From assembly GCA_963965975.1 (NCBI GenBank), contig OZ014421.1, forward strand, positions 4,453,001 through 4,517,000: a stretch of 64,000 nt of DNA. The letters are read 5' to 3'. Source of the DNA: Xestospongia bergquistia (taxonomy: Eukaryota > Porifera > Demospongiae > Haplosclerida > Petrosiidae). Made by a program: the position numbers and the translations under genes. Shown here one piece after another: positions 39,964 to 52,651 of the stretch (position 1 is its first letter; every line of letters starts with the position of its first letter). Under the pieces are notes generated by a model, which saw only the letters and a list, made by a program, of their open reading frames with translations, did no database searches and was not told the DNA's origin.

Positions 39964-42113
39964 ATGGCTTCTTTTGCAAATGGAGTATTTGCTTTTCTCG
40001 CTGGTATTAGAGATATGATACTAGGATGTTTGTATGCATCACAGATAGTGTTTCAGTAAGATATGAATTTAAAAATCGTCAATGACCTATGGCATATCTT
40101 ATGAAATGTTCTCTCTCTGTTTTTCAGGAATAGTAAAATTAGAAACAAGGTAGCACTCTCCTTTATTCTCAATGGACTTATACTTGCAGTAAGTAGTAGT
40201 AATATTCTATAACACTGTGTATACAATCAACTATTCCATACAGTTAAGTGTGGTGATTTTTGAACGCGGTGTGCTCCCATTAATTCTATTTCTGACCAGT
40301 TGGCTAGCACGTAATTCTGTTGTCAATAGAACATTACAAGTACGTGTCATTTTTAGATCTATTTAGCAGAGATTTATCACCTGATCAATTGGTATGGTTA
40401 GAGTCCTTAATATCATATACGTTCACTGGATTATGGATGCTACCTATGTTTGTTATCTGTACTCCTATTAATAGTTTGTGGTTTAGGGTAAGTAAGGAAA
40501 TGTGTCTTTCCTTCAACATTTAGTTGTGATCACTAGGAAATAGCAATTGAGGCAAATAGTCATATCAAAACACATCGCCAGGGCAACTCAAGGAAATCTA
40601 CAAGGTTTGGAATTTTATTATTTTAATTTAAAGTCTTAAGTTTGCAGCAGAATGAATAATGCATTCTTCAAGGACTAGCATTGTTTGATACTACAGTAAT
40701 CTTTAGCAGTTATTCTTTCAATTTGTTTAAAAACAACATAGTAAAATGTGGACAGTCAATGTTCTGTTGTTAGTGTACGTGTGATAAAGCCAGATTCCTA
40801 TATTAATACTAGAGGTCATTACATAGTATTTTATATGTATATTATCTATGATTCTCATTTGTCATTGAGGGAGTATATAGACATTAGATTTATTATATAT
40901 CATTTGAAGTGTCATCTACACTTTTCAATTGATGTAGATGGGAATTAAAGAAATTGATTACAGATCTTTTGTATGGGATAGCAGTGGAGGTAGTGTTTGC
41001 AATACAAGTGAGTGACCTATAATATGTCCATCTAGTTGTATACTTATATCATAGGCTTCTCTGATAAGTCTGTTGCCCATTGGAGGATGGGTGCTGGCAC
41101 TTATACAAATGGCGTTGTTATATTCTCTGTACAGCTTTGAATATAAATGGTTTTATGAAGGTAATCTTAAAATATCCTAATGTGTAATAAATTTCATAAG
41201 ATTGGATGTGATTTTGCAATAAAGAAGTAGGATTTGAGACCTAAAGAGTTAGTATAAGTTATGGTTGGCAACACAAACCTTTTCAATCAGTCATGTCATT
41301 GTCAGTGCTCAAATGAGTTCATTGCTTATAGTATGTATTAGTGGTACTTGTTAAGTCATTTATCATCTTTAAATTAACATTTAAATATACAACAATAAAA
41401 TGATGATCATATTGACATACATGTAATATATATAATCTATGACAACTTACACAGCACACATGTCAAGTAGAAAAGTATGACTATGATGTTATTTTGTTAG
41501 GAATAACAGTACAGAAAAGGTTGTCACTTATTGAGACACAGTGGCCATATTTTTTGGGTTTTGGACTTATCTTGTCTTTTTTGACCTCTACACCTCTGCT
41601 CTCTCCTTTTGCGAGTGGAGGAAGTGGTATACGTCATACTGTAGGCAATATTGTCCTCAGGTAAAACTACATGTGTGTGTTCTTATTGTTTATCCATCCT
41701 TCAGTCATCAGCATTAAATATTGTACATGAATAATTGAATTAATTCTCTTTTAACTATGATTCTTTATATAGTGCCTGTGTTTTTGCACTTGCATTTCCA
41801 TTAATGATATTAGCATCATTCAGAATACCACCTTTTCAAGCTAGGTAAGTGTGTATGTATCGATAAAATGATCAAACTCTTTTCTCTCAAGTTTCTATCA
41901 AATTCCTGTCTTTAAAGTGGCCAGACTAACATGTAACAAACTGTTCAACTTGCTTCTTTCTCCTCCATCTTAAAATTTAATGTATTTAAATATTTAGTAT
42001 TTATTATTTCCAGTGTTCTCAGAAAACATTAAAATTATATTCATTAGTCTATGAATGCTCTTGTTTCATGTGACTACAGTATTGTGCCCATACATGGAGG
42101 AGCCAAATGGTGA
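39964..42113 (+). CDS. EI24: EI24 / PIG8-like ER membrane protein
   Basis: The spliced product is a multipass protein of the EI24/CysZ-type family: an opening SFANGVFAFLAGIRDMILG, an ERGVLPLILFLTSW membrane segment, FTGLWMLPMFVICTPINSLW (like LWVLPLFVL in animal EI24), then LLYSLYSFEYKWF, LSLIETQWPYFLGFGLILSF and a last hydrophobic segment before IVPIHGGAKW. EI24 is an ER membrane protein linked to autophagy and to p53-induced death in vertebrates. Compared with the human protein it lacks the basic, coiled insert after the first 30 residues. The stop is at 42111-42113. The cysteine-rich receptor gene begins 114 bp further on the same strand. Confidence 0.85.
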
Positions 42114-42227
42114 CAAGGTAATATTAGCATATACTACTATATAAGACACTACAAAGAGGAGTGATCTTTGGGCTATCTTGAAAGAAGGCGTGTCTGCTGC
42201 TTGCTAGCAAAAATAATTCGCCTCAAG

Positions 42228-42364
42228 ATGCAGGCTCTTTTCAATCCGTGTCTGTTACTGATATGTCTTGTCAGTATGACATTACTTCTGTCTGCAGGTA
42301 ACGTAGCAAAGAAAACCTTCATGTGTCAGGCACTGAATTTATTTATTCATATATATAGTATATG

Positions 42365-42406
<42 letters not shown>

Positions 42407-45400
42407 ATATCATAAACATTTGATATAAGAGCCAGAAATTAAGAGAGGTTATATCATATATATGGCTCTATATTGATTTATAGAGTATGATATAACTATA
42501 TATAAATGATGCCACGTACCTTGCTATTCTTACTTTCTTTCTCACAGAGTCATGTATATCCTGCCCTCCTGGGACATTTGCAAATAGTAAGGACCCTAAG
42601 TTAACAATACTAATAATACACAGCATTTTATACCAAATGAATAATACCCATTTTGTTCTATTTTAATAGCGAGCAGTTCTGAGTGTCAGTTATGTTCACC
42701 TGGTGAATGTGTTAATGATAATTACTGTATACCATGTCAACCTGGTAGTCATAATCCCAACAGCAATCAAACTACTTGTATCAAATGTGAGAAAGGAACA
42801 TTTGGAAAGTAAGATTGTAATTTATTGTTATTTATTTGTTGTTGAGGTTATCATAATTATAATTTGGGTTAATCTTGTCATTTTTAGAGGTGGAAAGGCT
42901 CAATGTCAAGACTGTCCTGTTGGTACATTTGCCAATGAAACTGGACTGTCTTCTTGCCTTCCTTGTTCCCTTGGTTAGTTAAGATCACCACTATCAGTAT
43001 TATTACATTTGTTGTAGGGACATTTGCCAATGAAACTGGACTGTCTTCTTGCCACCCTTGTTCTCTAGGTTAGTTAGTATCATCAATACAGCTTGTTACA
43101 TTTGTTATAGGGACATTTGCCAATGAGACTGGACTGTCTTCTTGCCACCCTTGTTCTCTAGGTTAGTTAATATCATCAATACAGCTTGTTACATTTGTTA
43201 TAGGGACATTTGCCAATGAACCTGGACTGTCTTTTTGCCACCCTTGTTCTCTAGGTTAGTTAGTATCATCAATACAGCTTGTTACATTTGTTGTAGGGAC
43301 ATTTGCAAATGAACCTGGACTGTCTTCTTGCCACCCTTGTTCTCTAGGTTAGTTAATATCATCAATACAGCTGTTACATTTGTTGTAGGGACATTTGCCA
43401 ATGAGACTGGACTGTCTTCTTGCCACCCTTGTTCTCTAGGTTAGTTAGTATCATCAATACAGCTTGTTACATTTGTTATAGGGACATTTGCCAATGAGAC
43501 TGGACTGTCTTCTTGCCACCCTTGTTCTCTAGGTTAGTTAATATCATCGATACAACTTCTTACATTTGTTATAGGGACATTTGCCAATGAGACTGGACTG
43601 TCTTCTTGCCACCCTTGTTCTCTAGGTTAGTTAATATCATCGATATAACTTCTTACATTTGTTATAGGGACATTTGCTAATGAACCTGGACTATCTTCTT
43701 GCCACCCTTGTTCTCTAGGTTAGTTAATATCATCAATACAGCTTGTTACATTTGTTTTAGGGACATTTGCAAATGAGAGTGGACTGTCCTCTTGCCACTC
43801 CTGTTTCCCTGGTTAATTAAAATCAACACAATCCATTATTATTATATTTATTATAGGGACATTTGCTAATGAAACAGGTGCTGCTGAATGTCACAATTGT
43901 CCTTCTGGTCAGAATCAAACAGCTCAAGGAAAAGATCATTGTGAACCTTGTCCAGCTGGGACTGGTGGTTGTTTGTCAGTACTACACAGAGAGATGGATG
44001 GAATATAAACTGTATACAGTATACTAGTTATAATTTGAGAATCATGCTAATCATCAATACACATCAGTATTACTACACAAGTGTTATTACTACTGTACTC
44101 ACACACAGTTTATATAGTCAATTTCCATATTGCATAGTACTGTATTAATACTTTAGAGATGGACCTTGTATAGAGTGCAAAATCTGTGTTAGAGGATATT
44201 ACCAAGATGAGGTTGGGATGATTGAATGTAAACCTTGTGAGAAAGGTAAGTTCCTTTTTTCCCTTTCTCCTTACATTATATTTCTGACCAGGTACTCATG
44301 CTAATAAAACAGGATCAAAGGAGTGTTTACCATGTTTGGATGGAACTGTATGCAAGTCAGTGAAAGTAATATTTTGTAATATGATGTATAGTTTCTTTCT
44401 TTAGTGGAACAGGTTGTATTGATTGTTGGGCTTGTGATAATGGAACAGCATCTAATAGTGGTGTAAATTGTAGTTCTTGTCAACCAGGTAATTATCATCT
44501 CTACACTATATTATCTTATCATTTATATTATTTAGGTCGATATTCAGAACGTGGTTGGGGCTTGTGTAAATTATGTGAAAATGGAACAGTCTGTCGGTAA
44601 GTTTAATTGGTCAGTAGAGAGTATTTGGAATGTGATCAGAGTTAGAATTATCTTGTCATGTTGACTAACAAACTTCTACCAACAAATTCGACAGCAGTCA
44701 TAATAAAGAAGATATATTAGTATATTAAAATAATCTAGTTTAGCATCATCTGATCATAATTCAGACTTCTTTCTAGCTGAACCTCCCTAGTCCTCCATCC
44801 TTTCCCTATATACAATTGATATTATAATGTCAATCAGTATCGATTATTGTTTCCATAGTAGTACGAGTTGCACTAAATGTGAGTGGTGTCATGCAGGATA
44901 TGAACCAGAACATCAGTGGCGTTGTGTAGCTTGTAAAGCAGGTTAGTAGAATAAGCTTTATTTTACATTAGGCATATTCTGATATTAACATATAATGCTA
45001 TTAACTTACCAAATATATAAATTCTATTGTTGCTGTGTTTCCTTTTGGTCTTTAGCTTAAGGCCTGAAATATCTCTTAACTCCTAACAATAGAATACACA
45101 TTATTTTTTTTAATTTATAGAGCATTTTGTGGTCATTATTCAATTTTATAAACTGTCAAAATGTCAGAAGACAATTTTACTTTTTGTTTATTCAAATTTG
45201 CTTTCTTTTCCAGCTGCATTGTTTTTAATATTATTATTTACCTTTTATCTACTCCCTTCAATAGGTTATTACAGAGCAGGAAACCACTCTATGACAGTAT
45301 GTGTACGATGTAAACATGGATACTACCAAACAGAGACTGGTAGAAGCATGTGTAGAGAGTGCCCTGCAGGACACTTCTGTCAGGTTTGTATACCTCAAAC

Positions 45401-45982
45401 TCCATAATTTCACGTTTTCATGTTTTCATTCTACTTCCTCTTGTATTATACTGTATTTTTCAAACTCTATATCTCATATATTACATCACTTTTATGTCAT
45501 ACTTTATAATTGAACAGAATCCATCTGCATTTCCCATTAAATGTAATGGAAGTCAATATTGTCCAGCTGGCTCTTACACTCCTGACACTTGTATGCTTGG
45601 TCTTTATAAAACCAGTGATGACAATGCTGTAAGACAACACAGTCAGTGATACTGTATGTTCTTTTTTTCCTATTAGAGCTGCAAACCTACCCCATGGTTT
45701 TATGTTACTGTGTGTTCAGGATTAGCATGTAAGTAATTCATGATAATATTTCCATGATAACGCTATTTTATAATTTTTTATTAGTATTAATAGGTGTGCT
45801 AGGAATTATTGCCACAGTAATATATAGAAATGTTTGGTAAGTATTTTAAATGAATAAACTATTTTTATTATCAATATGATTTTTAAAGGAAACCTAGAAA
45901 AAGATTAGAAGTCGAAAGAATCCCCTTATCACCAAAATCTAAAACTGAAAAAGGAAAAACAGTCATGTATGGAGGCTATTAA
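42228..45982 (+). CDS. Cysteine-rich type I membrane receptor with TNFR/ephrin-receptor-like (GCC2/GCC3) repeats
   Basis: A signal peptide (MQALFNPCLLLICLVSMTLL) is followed by many CxxC-spaced repeats of the GCC2/GCC3 or TNFR-like type (SCISCPPGTFAN, CQDCPVGTFAN, and so on). From 43018 to 43811 nine 51-nt exons, each encoding a GTFANETGLSSCHPCSL-type unit, alternate with 41-42-nt introns. All are phase 1, so exon copy number can change without a frameshift. More divergent repeats follow (CIECKICVRGYYQ, YYRAGNHSMTVCVRC, CPAGHFC), then one transmembrane helix (LALLIGVLGIIATVIY) and a short basic tail ending KTVMYGGY. No death domain or kinase is present. It is probably a cell-surface receptor or adhesion protein; its ligand is unknown. 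Exon calls outside the array follow splice signals by eye. Confidence 0.85.
42366..42400. repeat. TA dinucleotide microsatellite
   Basis: A (TA)n run within the first intron of the cysteine-rich receptor gene. Confidence 0.9.
43018..43811 (+). repeat. Nine-unit tandem exon-intron array, period 93 bp
   Basis: Exons start at 43018, 43111, 43204, 43297, 43389, 43482, 43575, 43668 and 43761, each 51 nt, separated by introns of 42 nt (one is 41) that are nearly as alike as the exons. Donors are GTTAGT (GTTAAT after the last unit). The first divergent exon (42887-42973) and the one from 43857 are the outer relatives. Confidence 0.95.
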
Positions 45983-46080
45983 TCATTTGTGTAATACATT
46001 GAGAATCTATTTTATGTTCAAATTTTTTAACGGTTATAATATTAAAATTTCATTATTATAGGCGTGGCAATTTATAACAA

Positions 46081-46140
46081 TGAATAATAAGTAAATTAAC
46101 TATAAGCTGATGAATAATAAGTAAATTAACTATAAGCTGA
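46081..46140. repeat. Perfect 30-bp tandem duplication just upstream of the IVD start
   Basis: 46081-46110 and 46111-46140 are identical. The second copy ends 6 bp before the IVD ATG, so the duplication lies in the 5' UTR or core promoter. Confidence 0.95.
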
Positions 46141-46146
46141 TGTAAG

Positions 46147-48709
46147 ATGGCACTCCGAACTCTTCTCTCAAGATCGACATCTGCTCTCTTCAAGAGTAGA
46201 TCTCCTCTTTCATCTCTCCGATACTCGAGCTGTGTTCCTGTTGACGATGTGTTAAGTGGTCTCACGTCAGAACAGATTCAAGTTAGTCCAGTTTTACCAG
46301 TCAGCCATACCATCTCCCCTTTTGTTTTGTGTTTGTATGTAGTTGAGAGAGACAGTGAGGAACTTCTTTGACAAAGAGTTAGCTCCTTACGCTGACGAGA
46401 TTGACACTAAGAATGAATTCACACAACTTAGAGTATGTTCATATTACTATCTCTTACTGAATATAATGTATTTGTTTATTATTAATTTTAGTTAAATATT
46501 CTAGCTTTATAAACATTGTTAATAGTGTACATTATAGTCTAATAGCTATGGTTTAACTGCTGTTATAGGACCATGATCTTCTTATGTAACTAATCCTTTC
46601 GAACAGGATTTAAGGAAGGGGCTGGCTATGTGAGACTAAATCTTTAGACCCTCAATTACTAGTTATAAATTGAAAGGCTAGAAACATAAGAATATATTGT
46701 ATTCTTATATTTCTAGTGTCTTTCTCTTGTCTTTCATACAAATCTCTAATTAGTTAAGACAAGAAACTTCTAGATTAAAATAAATTTATGACATAATTAA
46801 TTTCATTAATTCCTCTTGAATGGACATATTATGATATATTATCAAATTATAATATTGTAAGTCACTAGATATGACTTAATAACTATATTATAAATAGTTA
46901 ATAATAACAATTAATTATTATCAATTAATTATGTTTATGAATTAACAATTCATAAACATAATTATCATCATGATAAGTATCATATGTCCATTGTGGTATT
47001 GTTACACTTAAGTAGTCTAGACATGATTGGAGCACTTTTAAATCTAAAGATGAAATGAAAATAGAGAAAAGCTTTAGGTTTTCAATGTATTTTGACAGCT
47101 GGTGGAAGAACTTCATTTGTTGAAATTGCTATCATATTGTTAAGTAACTTTTAGAAACAAATATAGAAAAGGCTTAGTAAACATAAGATACTAGAAGGGG
47201 CTTTTTTATTTCATCAACCTAACAAGCCTTCACATGTAAATGAAGTTTTAATTCAAAATTTGAAGTCACATCATTTATTATTTTATAGGAATTTTGGAAG
47301 AAGTTAGGATCTCTTGGTCTCCTTGGTATTACAGCACCAGGTAATACTATACACATATTGTATGTATTAATAATGACACTTGTTTAGAACAAAATGGTGG
47401 TACTGGACTAGGTTATCTAGATCATGCTATAGTAATGGAAGAGATGTCTCGTGTTAGTGCAGCAATAGCATTGAGTTATGGTGCCCATTCTAATCTCTGT
47501 GTAAATCAGTTAGTAAGGAATGGATCTGATGAACAAAAGGAGAAGTACTTACCAAAAGTATACAAAGAGTCTATAGAAAAGTGACCATTTTTTCTTTTAG
47601 CTTATTAATGGTGAACATGTTGGAGCACTAGCAATGAGTGAAGCTACAGCTGGGGGGGATGTTGTCTCCATGAAATTGAGGGCTGAGAAAAAAGGTTTGT
47701 ATTTTGTATGCTTAGTTCTTTGGCTCTAATATTTGAAGTTTCTTATCATTGAGACCCCAACTGTTCCCATCTTCTCATATGTTGTTAGAATTTTGGTTAT
47801 CCTCATACCATGATCTTCATTCTTTTAGGAGACTATTATATTCTTAATGGTACTAAGTTCTGGATTACCAATGGCCCTGATGCTGATGTTCTTATTGTAT
47901 ATGGTAAGACTGAACCCAACAAGAAAGAACACGGTATTACAACATTTATTATTGAAAAGGTGAACACATAGCATTGGTAGACATAACGATGTGTCTTGTT
48001 ACTGGAAAACATGATGTGTTGTTGTTTATAGGACATGGAAGGATTTAGTACAGCTCAAAAACTAGATAAACTTGGTATGAGAGGTTCTAATACTAGTGAA
48101 CTAATATTTGACAACTGTCATGTCCCAGGTTAGCTAACCTCAACAAATATTTAATATATATCTTCCATTAAAAGCCTCTAATGTTGTTGGAGAAGTCAAT
48201 AAAGGAGTATATGTCCTAATGAGTGGATTAGATTATGAACGAGCTATACTAGCAGCTGGACCAGTAGGACTAATGCAAGCCTGTGTTGATATTGCATTTC
48301 CATATATGCATATGCGAGAACAATTTGGGCAAAAAATTGGCCACTTTCAACTGCTCCAGGGCAAGATGGCAGATATGTACACACGACTAAGTGCTTGTCG
48401 TTCTTATGTTTACTCAGTAGCAAGGTCATGTGATACTGGAGATGCATCTAGTAAAGACTGTGCAGGAGCTATACTCTATGCTGCTGAGAATGCTACTCAA
48501 GTTGCACTCGATGCTATACAATGTTTAGGTTAGTTTTGTTGCTGTAGTTATGAAAGATCTGTCTGATATTAGGAGGTAATGGTTATATTAATGAGTACCC
48601 AACTGGACGTTACCTTCGAGATGCCAAGTTATATGAGATTGGAGCTGGTACCAGTGAGATAAGGAGATGGCTTATGGGACGGTATTTCAATAGTATGTTC
48701 CGAAACTGA
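46147..48709 (+). CDS. IVD: Isovaleryl-CoA dehydrogenase, mitochondrial
   Basis: The N-terminus ([19 protein letters not shown]) is an Arg/Ser-rich mitochondrial presequence. The spliced enzyme is a full acyl-CoA dehydrogenase close to animal [100 protein letters not shown] with the glutamate that acts as catalytic base in [23 protein letters not shown] and a [23 protein letters not shown] segment. It oxidises isovaleryl-CoA in leucine breakdown and passes electrons to ETF. The usual MSEPNAGSD motif reads MSEATAGGD. An 855-bp intron (about 46434-47288) contains a perfect palindrome. The stop is at 48707-48709. Confidence 0.95.
46928..46962. repeat. Perfect 16-bp inverted repeat in IVD intron
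   Basis: Arms 46928-46943 and 46947-46962 are perfect reverse complements around a 3-bp centre (AAC). The AT-rich surroundings could reflect a small foldback element or a cruciform-prone site. Confidence 0.9.
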
Positions 48710-51700
48710 ATTAGGACCAAGAGTTAATTTTTATTCTGCTAATTGTTAAATATGTGTTATTATATTAATTAATTTCCCAAATGAAAATTGACGTCTTGTA
48801 TTATCAACATTTTTGTTCATTGCTTATTTTGTCATTATGATAAATGGTTGTGAAAGGAAGTGACTTATGCTCTTAGTTGCTGTAGAGGAGTGACCAGCAA
48901 ATGTGAAGATTAACAAATATTTAGTAATGAAGATACTTATTGGGCAATTCAAATGACAGAATTACACATGATTTGTGTATGTGTTCTCTCCCTATTTCTG
49001 AAGAGTAAGTGAATATGATTATCAGGACAATTATTGTATTTAGTAGATCAATTTAACTGGCAAACTAGTACAGTGACTCTTATTTTTATTTACAATAGTG
49101 CAATAAAAGGTTGCCAGGTTCAATTTATCTTCTAGGTGATATTTTAATAACTGACCTAATTTGAGTATATTGCTAAGAATATTCTGAGTGTATTGTACTC
49201 TCTCTCACTCTCTACTATCAACTTTTGCCTACTATGTGGTTGGTCTACCTAATAAATTTAATGTCATTGAGGATGTGGATTGGATTGGCCTGTTCCAGTG
49301 TTGTTCGTTTTTCTGGATATTGCATCTGTATGTGTGTGTTAAATAGGAAGGAGTGTGAGTTAGCAATGAAGAAAGCTGTAGGTGAAAGGTGAAGATGTTT
49401 ATGAACAGAATTCTCTTGAAGTAAATGAAGAAATGAACATTTAGTTACAAATGACTCAAAGGCATCAATCCTTGAGATAACAACACATATATATTTACCT
49501 CAGTTTAAATCACATGTGAAGCTTTTAATAACTTGTGGAGGTTTATATCTAATAGGAGCTATGTGCTGTATTATAGCTGGTATTACTAGTATGTATCATC
49601 CTCCTGAGTCTATTATTAATGGTAACTATTCAGAGTGTTCCTCTGATGTCTGTTATAATTCATCCAATATATATTCTAGTAGCATTATTTATTTTAGTAA
49701 TATTATATACCTAGTCCTACACCTACATAATATTATGTGTTAATGATGATATATAGCAAACATTATAATATCTATGTATTGATTAATTTTCATTGAGTTT
49801 AATAGTTGTACTCATATAGACCAACCTATGTACTGTAACATGGCTGACAATCATTTCGTACTACTTTTTGAAGACACTAAGCAACTTCTTTCAAGTAGCT
49901 AGTGTTGATTACCTTGGGAACCTGGGGAATGTGAAAACAAGATAATAGGGATAGCAGATACATTATTCCTACATAATAACACAGGTACTCACAATGAAAG
50001 GATGTGAACTAACTACCAAATGTAGTAAGTTAAGTACATTTTCTCTTGCCTAGGCCTATGTGGTTTATAGGGATGATGAAACTGCCATCAGATATCTTGT
50101 ATTCTTACTACAAGCTTTGAAAGGTTTTCAATCATATTCTATTGTCATATGTATAGATGGAGTGGAGTAATTTGTTATTAGTCCTTTTACTACTATTGAT
50201 CATGTGTACTGATGATCTATCTATGCTATATTCATAAAAACATAGATATTTCATAAACCTCATGGTATATCATAGACCTAAATGTGTAGTCCAATCCTAT
50301 AGCAAACTGGTTTCTAAATAAACTTGTCACATTCATTTATAATTGTTAATGGAGCCTTAGCAATAACTATTTAAGGTTGAACATAATTCATAGTTGAAAT
50401 ATTGCTGAGTAATATAATGTTGAGTAAGAACGGCCCTTGTTAAAACATCTCTATTCTTATTACATCATCTTCAGAGTTTCTATAAACTTGAATTTCTTTT
50501 CTCACCAATTTGTTTTTCTTTGATGTAAGCACAAGAGTGAAATGAGGCTTAACATCCATCTTCAATATAGAAGTAATTTCCCTCAAGACAAAAGGAGGTG
50601 GCTATGCACGCACATTTATAACTGCTCAAAGATGGGGCCAAGCCCATGCTCCACACTTAGTCTACTGCCTTCAACCTCTCATTATGGGATGTAGGTACAA
50701 GCTCTCTACTAATACTCACCAATCTGTTTATTACTGTAGACTAATACTTAAATCAAATTAAGACACCAAAGGTTCTAATATGACATTACATAGACAATAT
50801 TGATTGTATTATATTAATTGTATACATGTCACACTAAATGTTATATTACATTTTTTGGAAAATACAATCTAAAAATGATCAACATTTTAAAACAGCTTAC
50901 TAATTTTCACAGATAAAAAATAACATAATAACAATTTTCACCACATATACAGACTCATCAATCATGAAAATGATATTTCTTACTAGATGTAATTATGACA
51001 AGAGATTTTAACATGTATTATATGCAATGTAAATAATATAGATTGTATGGTTGTTTCAACTTTATAATCCAGTGATATAATGTTTTGCTCAAGAATAATT
51101 TAAGTAGTTTTAATGGAAAGATGATTGTGATAAGTTGACTATAAAATAATAGAAGTCAATATTTTACTATATAGTAATTTAAGTCTATTATGATTAGCAC
51201 TGCCTAATTAGTAACTGTGATTTAATTGTGAAGTATTTTGAGGTTTCTCACTCAACCTTAATTGTAAACATTCTTTCAAATTTGGATGTATCATATTTTT
51301 CTAATTTTTATTACAGATTGACAGAGTTACATATTTACTTCCTTACAGATTTACAAGTTCAACTAAGTGGATGAAAGCATAGTTACAAAATGACTATTCT
51401 TAGGATTGGGGAAAGTTTTCATACATAACTATATATGAGTAAATCATTTATATTTAAAGTTAACTAGCTCATTTTTTAAATATTGGTGGGTATGGATTTA
51501 AGTGGATCTTAGTGTCATATGTGTCATGATATTGACTGGGAGAGATAGGAGTGTTACAAAGAAATTAATAAAATTAGAACTCTGGTCTATATATATTTTT
51601 AACAACATCATACTAACAAGGTTAGCTAGCACAGCTCAGTGATGACCCTAAATGTTTTTTCAAGGCAAATAAACAAAAAATAGTCTGTACTTGTCAATTC

Positions 51701-52651
51701 ACTATACCAAAATGTGAAGTAATTAGGCAAGCAATCTCAAGATATGACAATCTCATGAAGCTATATATCATATATTTGTTGTGGTTAGAGAGATGCTACA
51801 AGGGCTGTTACTTATGTATTCTGTGTATTCTGTGTATAACGACTATCAGTATATGTATTCTGGGGTAGCTTTGTTGTATCAATGAGTGTCACTATGAAAT
51901 TTGTAATAGGAAATCTCTACACATTTTACACATGCTCATTTTAGTAAGCCAAAGTACATAAACTATACAGTTCATGAGTTCCATAGTAATTAGTAATCAA
52001 GTATAATATGTTGTTAATATGTTTCAATGCATATATTTAGCTGGAAGATGCATGCAACCAAAGTAACTCTATATGTTAAACAGTCAAACGAATCCATTTA
52101 CTTGTAGATGATGGAACCATATGCATTGTTTGTTAACTGTACATGAATTATTTCAACTATATAATATATTGTTTCATATACATTTTAATACTTTATGCAT
52201 CATAGATTTTATCTGATAGTGCATGACCCTGCAGTTGTAAATTATATCTTAATTGTTGAAATGATATATATCTGTCACTAATAAAATCAATCAAAACAAT
52301 GCAAGTATTTACTTTGGGTTCTTATAGTATTAGACTACACAAGTTTTGACTTAATTTGTGGATAGCTCAATATTGAGATGCATAATGATGTAACTATGGC
52401 AACCAATTAAGACTTAGTTGAAACGACATGATACATTTATTAGTGATTTATCTATTGTGAGGATATCATTGGTTAATTATAGTCTTTGAAAAGTTTCTTT
52501 TTAAAGTAATAAGACAAATGTAATTTCAACTACAAAAAAGACAACCAAGAATCATATGGCATACATATACTAATTAGCAAAATACAAATAAATTATACTA
52601 ACAAAATACATATATAGCAGCTACTGTTTAATAAAATAATCTCCAAATCAG
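48710..52651. other. Gene-poor region between IVD and the unknown two-exon gene
   Basis: About 3.9 kb with no family-like coding segment on either strand. The longest plus-strand frame near 49516-49743 opens with GTG, not ATG, and has no recognisable domain. The stretch at 49859-50166 is one copy of a dispersed repeat. The rest is AT-rich, unique-looking sequence. Confidence 0.6.
49859..50166. repeat. Dispersed repeat, copy A
   Basis: Several blocks match 54994-55420 in the same orientation: AAGCAACTTCTT near the start, AATGTGAAAACAAGATAATA in the middle, and a long block ending in TTGTCATATGTATAGATGG. Relative to copy B it lacks about 130 bp between CTGCCATC and CAGATAT. It may be a degenerate non-autonomous element. 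Confidence 0.8.

Noticed and set aside
49516-49743. 75-codon plus frame with a hydrophobic start
   Set aside because: It opens with GTG, not ATG, turns into low-complexity Ser/Ile/Tyr and has no recognisable domain.
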